Source: Candidatus Hydrogenedentota bacterium
GTDB taxonomy: Bacteria > Hydrogenedentota > Hydrogenedentia > Hydrogenedentales > SLHB01
Length of the DNA: 11,681 nucleotides
NCBI GenBank assembly: GCA_003557825.1
Contig: PWNM01000615.1
Span: forward strand, 1 to 11,681
Reading direction: 5' to 3'
Part shown: positions 5,966 through 11,681 of the stretch, in pieces
How the letters are laid out: each line of letters begins with the position of its first letter
Numbering within the stretch: position 1 is the first letter of the stretch
Program-made: the position numbers and the translations under genes
The notes under the pieces: model-generated
What the model was told of the DNA's origin: nothing
Databases searched by the model: none
Seen by the model: only the letters and a program-made list of their open reading frames with translations

Positions 5966-7432
5966 ATGGACCGTGAATGGTTCCGCATGACGGCCCATGA
6001 ACTGGCCGATGCTTTCCGTAATGGCGATACCACCGCAGAAGCCGTCGCAGAGGAGCATCTGGCGCGTATCGAGAAGATCGACCCCCAGGTTCAAGCCTAC
6101 GTGGATGTCTGGCAAGAAAGCGCCCTGGACGCGGCTCGGGATGCAGACGCCCGCATTCGGGCCGGCACGGCGACGCCGCTGACCGGCGTGCCCATGTCGT
6201 TAAAGGATCTGCTTTGCTCCACGGAAGGTACAACCACCTGCTGTTCTCATATCCTTGATGGCTATCGAAGTCCCTATGACGCTACCGTGGTAGAACGGTT
6301 GCGCGAGGCCGGCGCCGTTGTCCTCGGCAAGGTCAACATGGACGAATTTGCCATGGGGTCTTCCACGGAGAACTCAGCCCGTCAGACGACCCGGAATCCG
6401 TGGAACCTCAAGTGCGTACCGGGCGGGTCCAGCGGCGGTTCTGCGGCATCCGTCGCCGCCGATGAAGCAGTGTACTCATTGGGAAGTGATACGGGCGGTT
6501 CCATTCGACAGCCGGCTTCTTGTTGCGGATGTGTCGGTATGAAACCCACCTACGGACGAGTCTCCCGCTACGGACTGGTGGCGTTTGCGTCGTCCCTTGA
6601 TCAGATTGGGCCGTTCACTAAGGATGTCAGGGACTGCGCCTTGGTGTTGAATGCCATCTGCGGTCACGACAAGCGCGACACGACTTCGGCGAACCTTGCT
6701 GTTCCTGACTTTACCCAGGCTCTGACCGGCGATGTGTCGGGATTGCGCATCGGGCTCCCAAAGGAATACTACACAGATGCCCTGGGCGGCGATGTACGCG
6801 ATCGTGTCGAAACGGCGATTGACATACTCAAGGACCGCGGCGCGACGCCGGTGGAGGTGTCATTGCCCCATACGGAATATGCCGTGGCCGTGTATTACAT
6901 CATCTGCACTGCCGAGGCCAGCGCTAATCTGGCTCGGTTCGACGGTGTTCGCTATGGCCAGCGTGCCGCTAATGTCAAGGATGTCCGAGAGCTCTATCAT
7001 CAAACCAAGAGCGCAGGCTTTGGCCTCGAGGTGCAGCGCAGGATCATGCTCGGGACTTATGTGCTATCCAGCGGATATTACGACGCTTACTATCTCAAGG
7101 CCCAGAAAGCCCGGTCGCTAATTGCACAGGACTTTACAAAGGCCTTTGAACACTGCGATGTGATCGTCACGCCGACGACTCCAACTCCTGCATTCCGAAT
7201 CGGCGAAAAGATCGACGATCCCCTACAAATGTATTTGAGCGATCTCTTTACCATTTCGACGAATTTGGCGGCCTTGCCTGCCATTAGCGTTCCCTGTGGC
7301 CTCACCACAGAGCAGTTGCCTGCGGGGCTTCAGGTCATCGGCCGCCCCTTCGACGAGACTGCCGTGCTGCGGACCGCCTATGCCTATGAACAGCATCGTG
7401 GGTTCGACTGGGGCCGGCCGCCCCTGGGGTAA
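5966..7432 (+). CDS. gatA: Asp-tRNA(Asn)/Glu-tRNA(Gln) amidotransferase subunit A
   Basis: This 488-residue amidase-signature enzyme is the glutaminase of GatCAB. It releases ammonia from glutamine or asparagine, which is channelled to GatB. The Ser-cisSer-Lys triad is intact: K80 in MSLKD, S155 in PGGSSGGSAA and S179 in GSDTGGSIRQPA, each one residue later than in S. aureus GatA (K79, S154, S178). The VGMKPTYGRVSRYGL block and the C-terminal PAISVPCG and PAGLQVIG segments are also typical. In most GatA proteins the lysine motif reads KDN; here it reads KDL, a mild deviation. ATG 5966 follows the gatC stop by three bases, and GAGGGGG inside the end of gatC is its ribosome site, so translation is probably coupled. 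An alternative ATG seven codons later (5987) is less well placed. Confidence 0.97.
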   Translation: MDREWFRMTAHELADAFRNGDTTAEAVAEEHLARIEKIDPQVQAYVDVWQESALDAARDADARIRAGTATPLTGVPMSLKDLLCSTEGTTTCCSHILDGYRSPYDATVVERLREAGAVVLGKVNMDEFAMGSSTENSARQTTRNPWNLKCVPGGSSGGSAASVAADEAVYSLGSDTGGSIRQPASCCGCVGMKPTYGRVSRYGLVAFASSLDQIGPFTKDVRDCALVLNAICGHDKRDTTSANLAVPDFTQALTGDVSGLRIGLPKEYYTDALGGDVRDRVETAIDILKDRGATPVEVSLPHTEYAVAVYYIICTAEASANLARFDGVRYGQRAANVKDVRELYHQTKSAGFGLEVQRRIMLGTYVLSSGYYDAYYLKAQKARSLIAQDFTKAFEHCDVIVTPTTPTPAFRIGEKIDDPLQMYLSDLFTISTNLAALPAISVPCGLTTEQLPAGLQVIGRPFDETAVLRTAYAYEQHRGFDWGRPPLG

Positions 7433-7441
7433 CCGCATCCA

Positions 7442-7519
7442 ATGGTATCGCACGAAGAGATTAAACAATACGCCCGGCAAATCGGCGAAAGCTTTCATGC
7501 CGATCGGATCATCCACTAG
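7442..7519 (+). pseudogene. Remnant of an MNT-type nucleotidyltransferase gene (25 codons) between gatA and gatB
   Basis: An ATG at 7442 opens a 25-codon frame ending in TAG at 7517-7519. It reads MVSHEEIKQYARQIG, then ESFHADRIIH. This closely follows the start of small MNT-domain nucleotidyltransferases, whose N-terminus commonly reads like EEI...YA..IAE.FHPERIILFGS and continues to the catalytic SDVDL motif. Here the frame stops right after RII(H), just before the expected LFGS, so the nucleotide-binding and metal-binding motifs are absent. It is too short to be an enzyme. The likely reading is a relic left when most of the gene was deleted. MNT proteins are often antitoxin partners of HEPN toxins, but no HEPN gene is present. 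Its stop codon overlaps the gatB ribosome site (AGGAAG, 7518-7523), so it may still be translated and couple gatA to gatB. The ribosome site for the fragment itself is poor. Family match is by recall, not search. Confidence 0.55.
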
Positions 7520-7527
7520 GAAGAATT

Positions 7528-8967
7528 ATGAACTACGAAGCTGTAATCGGGATGGAGGTGCATGTCGAGTTGAACACCCGCTCAAAAGTGTTTTGCGGGT
7601 GCAGCACTAACTTCCATGCGCCCCCCAATACCAATGTTTGCCCGGTATGCTTGGGTATGCCGGGGACCTTGCCCGTTTTAAACCGACAGGCGGTCGAGTT
7701 TTCGGTTGCCGTCGGACTGGCCCTCGACTGCTCCATATCGCGTTGGTCGAAGATGGACCGGAAGAACTATTTCTACCCGGATCTGGCTAAGAACTATCAG
7801 ATCAGCCAATACGATTTGCCGCTGAGCTTTGACGGCGCCATCAATATCATAGTGGGTGGCGAAACCAAACGGATCGGCATTACCCGGGCCCATCTCGAAG
7901 AGGACACGGCCCGCAATACCCATACCCTGGGCGGCGGCGACAGCGGTGTTGATTTTAACCGTTCCGGCGTGCCGCTACTTGAGATCGTGTCCGAGCCGGA
8001 TATTCGAAGCGGCGCAGAGGCCTATGCCTATCTGACCGCCCTTAAGCAGATCCTCCAGTATTTGGGCGTCAGCGACTGCAATATGGAAGAAGGATCGCTC
8101 CGGGCCGAAGCAAACATCAGCATTCGTCCCGTTGGCCAGGAAGCCTTCGGAGTCAAAACTGAGGTCAAGAATGTGGCCAGCTTCAGCGGTACGCAAAAGG
8201 CCATCGAATACGAGATCGCCCGCCAGCGACAGATCCTGGAGAACGGCGGCGCAATCACCCAAGAGACCCGGGGATGGGACGCGGATCGGGGCATTACCGT
8301 TTCGCAGCGGTCCAAGGAGTCGGCCCATGATTATCGGTATTTTCCCGAGCCGGACTTGGCTCCTATCGTAGTCGATACAGCCTGGGAAGAACAGATTCGC
8401 GCCGGATTACCCGAATTGCCTCAAGTTCGCCGCGCCCGGTTTGAGGAGGCTTTCGGTCTTTCCCCCTACGATGCCGGCGTACTGACGGCCTCTCGGGAGA
8501 TGGCCGATTATTTCGAGGCGGTGGTGGAGGCAAAGGCTCCTCCCAAACAAGCGGCCAACTGGATCATGGGCGACGTGCAAGCCTTGCTTACCTATCGTGA
8601 ACTGGACATTGCCGATTGCCCGTTGGCCCCTGTTGAGCTTGCTGCCATGATCGGACTCATTGAAAATGGTACGATCAGCGGGAAAATCGCAAAGGACATT
8701 CTGCCCGAACTCATGGACACGGGCAAGAGCGCTCAAGATTTGATCGAAGAAAAAGGCCTGGTGCAGATTTCCGATGCGGATGAGCTCGTTACGGTAGCGC
8801 GGGAGGTCATCGCGGCAAATCCTGGGCCCGCCGCTGACTATCGTGCCGGGAAGGCCAAAGCGCTTGGCTTCCTGGTTGGTCAGTTGATGAAGGCTACGAA
8901 AGGCAAGGCCAACCCGAAATTGGCCAACGAGATTCTGGCTCGTGAATTGGGTTCATCTGAAGACTAA
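7528..8967 (+). CDS. gatB: Asp-tRNA(Asn)/Glu-tRNA(Gln) amidotransferase subunit B
   Basis: This 479-residue protein is the GatB kinase/transamidase subunit, which phosphorylates the mischarged Glu or Asp on the tRNA and amidates it with ammonia from GatA. Visible motifs are the opening YEAVIGMEVHVEL, the four zinc-ligand cysteines C23, C25, C38 and C41 (CGC and CPVC), then MDRKNYFYPDLAKNYQISQ, the acidic LEEDTAR, DFNRSGVPLLEIVSEPD, and MEEGSLRAEANIS. The C-terminal 150 or so residues form the helical tail that contacts tRNA (YqeY-like), with KAKALGFLVGQLMKATKGKANPK split across its end. Length matches the family and no residue is obviously missing. ATG 7528 has AGGAAG four bases upstream. It is separated from gatA by 95 bases, unlike the tight gatC-gatA join, because of the inserted short frame. 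Confidence 0.97.
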   Translation: MNYEAVIGMEVHVELNTRSKVFCGCSTNFHAPPNTNVCPVCLGMPGTLPVLNRQAVEFSVAVGLALDCSISRWSKMDRKNYFYPDLAKNYQISQYDLPLSFDGAINIIVGGETKRIGITRAHLEEDTARNTHTLGGGDSGVDFNRSGVPLLEIVSEPDIRSGAEAYAYLTALKQILQYLGVSDCNMEEGSLRAEANISIRPVGQEAFGVKTEVKNVASFSGTQKAIEYEIARQRQILENGGAITQETRGWDADRGITVSQRSKESAHDYRYFPEPDLAPIVVDTAWEEQIRAGLPELPQVRRARFEEAFGLSPYDAGVLTASREMADYFEAVVEAKAPPKQAANWIMGDVQALLTYRELDIADCPLAPVELAAMIGLIENGTISGKIAKDILPELMDTGKSAQDLIEEKGLVQISDADELVTVAREVIAANPGPAADYRAGKAKALGFLVGQLMKATKGKANPKLANEILARELGSSED

Positions 8968-8979
8968 CGGAGTGAACGT

Positions 8980-9012
8980 ATGGAAGGACAGCTTCATTGG
9001 CAAAACTGGTAA
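8980..9012 (+). other. Ten-codon ORF with strong ribosome site overlapping the rsfS start
   Basis: ATG 8980 is preceded by GGAG (8969-8972) with a seven-base spacer and reads MEGQLHWQNW before TAA at 9010-9012. It runs across the TTG start of rsfS (8997) in another frame. The rsfS ribosome site (AAGGA, 8984-8988) lies inside this frame. It could be a leader peptide that couples or tunes rsfS translation, or a chance frame. Nothing in the peptide is recognised. Confidence 0.35.
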
Positions 9013-9401
9013 AGAAGAAAGGTCCGGCAGCGGAGTTTGAAATGCTGCCGTATGCGTTGCGCGCAGCCCATGCGGCGGCAGATTACAAGGCCATCGATTT
9101 GGTCGCCTATGACCTGCGCGGGCTCACGCTGATAGCAGACTGTTTTATCGTGTGCAGTGCAGCAAGTGAACCTCAGATGAAGGCCATAACCAACGGGGTG
9201 CGTGACGCATTGCGCGAAACCGGCTTACGGCCACGCCATGTCGAAGGAGAACCCAACAGCGGTTGGTTGGTGCTTGACTACGGTTCGTTGATATTCCATG
9301 TATTCCGTGAAGAGGCCCGCGCCTTTTACGACCTTGACGGGCTGTGGGGCGATGCACCGCATATTGCTTTGGACCTGGACGACGACCACCCAACGGAGTA
9401 A
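8997..9401 (+). CDS. rsfS: Ribosomal silencing factor RsfS (YbeB/Iojap family)
   Basis: RsfS binds ribosomal protein uL14 on the 50S subunit and blocks joining with 30S during slow growth. The 134-residue product shows the family order: an N-terminal helix (ALRAAHAAADYKAIDLVAYDLRGL), then LTLIADCFIVCSAASEPQMKA (split DCFIV/SEPQ motifs), RHVEGEPNSGWLVLDYG, and IFHVFREEARAFYDLDGLWGDA. The last motif (YxLExLWxDA in most members) is the clearest signature. The start is TTG 8997: AAGGA lies eight bases upstream, there is no in-frame ATG between it and the upstream stop at 8973, and the next Met at residue 16 has no ribosome site and would shorten the N-terminus. The gene follows gatB by 29 bases, probably on the same transcript. 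The start codon is less efficient, which may keep levels low. Confidence 0.95.
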   Translation: MAKLVKKKGPAAEFEMLPYALRAAHAAADYKAIDLVAYDLRGLTLIADCFIVCSAASEPQMKAITNGVRDALRETGLRPRHVEGEPNSGWLVLDYGSLIFHVFREEARAFYDLDGLWGDAPHIALDLDDDHPTE

Positions 9402-9405
9402 CTGA

Positions 9406-10239
9406 ATGCCTGCTGAGCTTCCGGATCGCCTTAAACTTGGGGAATACAAACTGGACCGCCTCCTTGGTCGCGGCGGCAGCGGTACCGTGTATCGCGGTTT
9501 TGATCCCGAAACCAACCAAGTGGTGGCCATTAAACTATTTCACGAGAACTTTTTCGCCAGCAAGGCCCACGTTAAAGAATTAGCCCGCAGCGCCACCCAC
9601 TTCCGGAAATTCGATCATCCCAATGTGGTCAAAACGTACGGATTCTTCTCGTGCGAGGACGGGCACTGCCTGGTTATGGAATACGTTGATGGACCCGACA
9701 TGAAGTGGTATATCGAAAACCGCCCTTGGAACCTCCAGGAGCGGTTGGTTATCGTTGCTCAGATCTGCAACGGACTGCAGTATATTCACGATCAGGGCTA
9801 TACGCACCACGACCTAAAACCGGGTAACATCCTTTTCACGCGCAAAGGGCAAGCGAAGGTTTCAGACTACTCGCTCAGCCGAGCCCGTCTGTTCGGGATG
9901 CTTGGCGGCAGCCTCAAAGAACAGATCACCCCCATGTATGTGGCTCCCGAGATCATCGCGGATGGCAAGGCCAGTCCCAAGAGCGACATGTATTCCCTGG
10001 GCGTGACGCTGTATTACCTCTTTACCGGCCAACTACCCTACCAGGCTGATTCCCTTCAAAAACTCTACATGTGCCATTTGCGGACCAAACCTGAGCATCC
10101 CAGCAATATTAACCGACGATGCCCGCGACCACTGGGCGACATCATTATGCGAATGCTTGAGAAGAATCCGGACAAACGTTTTGAGAGCTTCGATGAACTC
10201 CGCATTCGCCTGTCGGACATTGGCCAGAGTCGTATCTAA
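9406..10239 (+). CDS. Soluble Hanks-type Ser/Thr protein kinase with HHD and DYS motifs
   Basis: These 277 residues consist almost wholly of one eukaryotic-like kinase domain with no membrane helix, PASTA or other sensor domain, so it acts in the cytoplasm. Seen in order: glycine loop GRGGSGTVYRG (21-31), VAIK with K43, a likely helix-C glutamate E58, hinge MEYVDGPD, catalytic loop HHDLKPGN (134-141) with D136, K138 and N141, metal motif SDYS (153-156) with D154, VAPE (179-182), and SDMYSLGVTLYYLFTG. The usual HRD is HHD, making this a non-RD kinase whose activity may not need activation-loop phosphorylation. The usual DFG is DYS. Essential acidic residues and the lysine are kept, so catalysis is possible. 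ATG 9406 lies four bases after the rsfS stop, with GGAG inside the rsfS end, implying coupled translation. Substrates are unknown; a link to ribosome or translation control is suggested only by position. Confidence 0.9.
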   Translation: MPAELPDRLKLGEYKLDRLLGRGGSGTVYRGFDPETNQVVAIKLFHENFFASKAHVKELARSATHFRKFDHPNVVKTYGFFSCEDGHCLVMEYVDGPDMKWYIENRPWNLQERLVIVAQICNGLQYIHDQGYTHHDLKPGNILFTRKGQAKVSDYSLSRARLFGMLGGSLKEQITPMYVAPEIIADGKASPKSDMYSLGVTLYYLFTGQLPYQADSLQKLYMCHLRTKPEHPSNINRRCPRPLGDIIMRMLEKNPDKRFESFDELRIRLSDIGQSRI

Positions 10240-10346
10240 AGGAACGTGAATCTGTCCCTTTCATGTGGCCAGTTATTGAAGGCCGTGCGAATGCCATCCG
10301 GGCGATACAATGCCATCGGCGGTTTTTCGGAACAACAGGCCCATGG

Positions 10347-10352
10347 TATACT
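10347..10352 (+). promoter_or_regulatory. Possible -10 box (TATACT) for rnhA
   Basis: TATACT matches the sigma-70 -10 consensus at five of six bases and would start transcription near 10359, leaving a leader of about 25 bases before the GTG at 10383. The -35 region (TTTTC near 10324-10329) is weak. It lies in the 143-base gap after the kinase gene, where an independent promoter is expected. Confidence 0.35.
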
Positions 10353-10382
10353 GCAATGGATGCGTTGAGTGGAGATGTGGTT

Positions 10383-10835
10383 GTGAAAACGCAAGAACAT
10401 CCAGTTATTATTCACACGGACGGCGGGTGCGAACCCAATCCCGGCGTGGGCGGGTGGGGCGTTATCCTCGAGTATAATGGCTCCAAAAAAGAGCTTAAGG
10501 GCGGAGAGCGCGAAACAACCAACAACCGCATGGAGATGATCGCGGCCATCAAGGCCCTCGAAGCCCTCAAACGCCCATGTGCCGTAAAGCTCTATACCGA
10601 TTCGGAGTATCTGAAACGAGGCGTCACCGAATGGATGCCGGGTTGGAAACGCCGCGGGTGGAAACGTAAGGGAGGCGGTATTAAAAACCTGGACCTATGG
10701 CAACGGCTGGATGAACTGATAACCGAGCACGAAGTCGAATGGAATTGGGTCCGGGGGCACAGCGGTCATCCGCAAAACGAACGATGCGATGAGTTGGCAG
10801 CAGAGGTGATCCGGGAGCTGCGTCGACGCGCATGA
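10383..10835 (+). CDS. rnhA: Ribonuclease HI
   Basis: Ribonuclease HI cuts the RNA strand of RNA-DNA hybrids and helps remove replication primers and R-loops. From GTG 10383 the product is 150 residues, close to the family norm. The opening strand and first metal ligand are IIHTDGGCEPNPG (D13), followed by GGWGVIL, then NNRMEMIAAIKALE (E51), LYTDSEYL (D73), and RGHSGHPQNERCDELA (H126 and D136). The four acidic residues of the two-metal site and the flexible-loop histidine are present. The basic-tryptophan segment WKRRGWKRKGGGIKN (88-102) matches the handle region that grips hybrid substrate. I prefer GTG 10383 because GGAG (10371-10374) lies eight bases before it. The frame is open back to ATG 10263, which would add 40 residues without family similarity; ATG 10356 has no ribosome site. 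Confidence 0.93.
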   Translation: MKTQEHPVIIHTDGGCEPNPGVGGWGVILEYNGSKKELKGGERETTNNRMEMIAAIKALEALKRPCAVKLYTDSEYLKRGVTEWMPGWKRRGWKRKGGGIKNLDLWQRLDELITEHEVEWNWVRGHSGHPQNERCDELAAEVIRELRRRA

Positions 10836-10860
10836 ACCCGGTTCGCAACGAGGGGTCAGT

Positions 10861-11681
10861 ATGAAGCCGAAGCGGCTGAGACAATCGTTGCCCCTGTATT
10901 TGATCCCGATTATGATCGGGCTCAGCGGCATGCTCGTTGCCCAGCAGTTTGCCGATCCCCTTTCGCGTGCATTAGTGGTACTCATCTCCGTAGGAGCCCC
11001 GTTATTTGCCGTGGGCCATGCCATGGCGCGTCTACATGCCACCCGGGGGCGCAAGATTATCCTGGCGCTTAGCGCCGTTTTGCTCACTCTCGGCGGCGTT
11101 GTTACCCTCCTCGATATCGCCACCGGCTTGGAGCTCAAAGGGCTCCTGGCAACCTGGACAGAGCTCCCGATCCATCTATGGGAAGCCATTCGGTGGACCA
11201 TTCTGGTTGTCCTGTTGCTTGGATTGTTCATTCTGCTTTATTCGGTTGTGATCCGCGAAGAGGAGGTCAGCGAACTCGCCCACCGATTCAGCTCTCTTGC
11301 CGAGCACATGAGCGAGGGTTTCGCCCTGGCCACGCCCGATGGCATCGTGAGGATGGTGAATCAAAGCTTTCTACGCATGACCGGCCTGGAGACCCATCAG
11401 ATCCTCGGTCCGGGAGGGGAGGAAGTGGCCCGTCAGTTGAAACTACAACCGTTGCTCGAGGAAATGGAGGGCCGCCATCAAGGTGCCGCAACGGAGTACA
11501 CCCTGTCGTGGCCGCGTAAGGGCTCGATTCGGTATTTCCTCGTCAGCGTTACCCCTGTGTTCGACCAAGCTGGCGAGTTTACAGGAACGCTGGCGACTTT
11601 CCGGGATATTACAGAGCTTCACGAGCTGAACAGCCGCCTTGAGGAATATACCAAAGGTCTACGGCAACTGGTCGAGGACCG
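10861..11681 (+). CDS. Membrane PAS-domain sensor kinase, N-terminal part (runs off right edge)
   Basis: The frame is open from ATG 10861 to the end of the window (273 whole codons). GAGGGG (10850-10855) lies five bases before the ATG, and the gene starts 25 bases after the rnhA stop. Four hydrophobic segments are seen at about residues 10-30, 35-56, 64-87 and 109-131, so the N-terminus is membrane-embedded with little outside. A PAS domain follows (about 141-255): SLAEHMSEGFALATPDGIVRMVNQSF is split over its first strands, then FLRMTGL, and it ends with TLATFRDITE. The segment ELHELNSRLEEYTKGLRQLVED begins a coiled coil of the type that leads into a HisKA dimerisation domain, hence the histidine-kinase call. 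The phosphorylated histidine and ATPase domain are off the window, so a diguanylate cyclase or other output is not formally excluded. The signal sensed is unknown. Confidence 0.85.
   Translation, partial: MKPKRLRQSLPLYLIPIMIGLSGMLVAQQFADPLSRALVVLISVGAPLFAVGHAMARLHATRGRKIILALSAVLLTLGGVVTLLDIATGLELKGLLATWTELPIHLWEAIRWTILVVLLLGLFILLYSVVIREEEVSELAHRFSSLAEHMSEGFALATPDGIVRMVNQSFLRMTGLETHQILGPGGEEVARQLKLQPLLEEMEGRHQGAATEYTLSWPRKGSIRYFLVSVTPVFDQAGEFTGTLATFRDITELHELNSRLEEYTKGLRQLVED

Noticed and set aside
10231..10265. AAAGG ... CCTTT hairpin after the kinase as a terminator
   Set aside because: It has only five pairs around a 14-base loop and no real T-run.
1..11681. Response regulator at the left edge and sensor kinase at the right edge as a two-component pair
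   Set aside because: They are over 10 kb apart on opposite strands and both incomplete; nothing in the sequence ties them together.
1..11681. CRISPR array, insertion sequence, prophage or integrative element
   Set aside because: No spaced direct repeats, transposase, integrase or terminal inverted repeats were seen, and base composition looks even across the genes.

Overview
The window is about 56-58% GC by eye, densely coded, and looks chromosomal. The gene mix is a Tat-exported arylsulfatase, a large secreted candidate glycosidase, a Hanks-type kinase inside a housekeeping cluster, and an indirect-aminoacylation gatCAB set. This suggests a glycan-degrading bacterium of the PVC group (Planctomycetes, Lentisphaerae, Kiritimatiellota) or the neighbouring Hydrogenedentota. 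That placement is inference from gene content and protein style; there is no rRNA here to settle it.

Left part (1-5080). The first 97 bases hold the N-terminus of a minus-strand response regulator. A 466-base stretch without a convincing gene follows (98-563). Next comes a minus-strand sulfatase (564-1931, Tat signal, CTASR modification motif). It is transcribed divergently from a 993-residue secreted protein (2099-5080) with a probable TIM-barrel/GATase-like glycosidase layout that I cannot assign to a family. The 167-base divergent gap contains inverted repeats. Together the pair looks like a small module for removing sulfate and sugar from a sulfated glycan outside the cytoplasm.

Middle (5107-8967). 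A complete NikR nickel-responsive repressor follows the glycosidase after 26 bases. No nickel transporter or nickel enzyme is visible. After a 142-base gap with a long stem-loop come gatC, gatA and gatB, the tRNA-dependent amidotransferase. A 25-codon ORF between gatA and gatB resembles the beginning of an MNT-type nucleotidyltransferase, cut off just before its FGS motif. It is probably a gene remnant.

Right part (8997-11681). gatB is followed by rsfS (ribosomal silencing factor, TTG start), a soluble Ser/Thr kinase with an altered HRD motif (HHD) and altered DFG motif (DYS), ribonuclease HI (probable GTG start), and the N-terminal part of a four-helix membrane PAS sensor kinase that runs off the window. 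Spacing and Shine-Dalgarno sites suggest gatC-gatA-gatB-rsfS-kinase is one transcript. rnhA may have its own promoter.

The points most worth a second look are the unassigned glycosidase beside the sulfatase, the nucleotidyltransferase remnant inside gatCAB, the unusual kinase coupled to rsfS, the ten-codon ORF overlapping the rsfS start, and the stem-loop before gatC. I see no rRNA, tRNA, CRISPR array, insertion sequence or phage gene.
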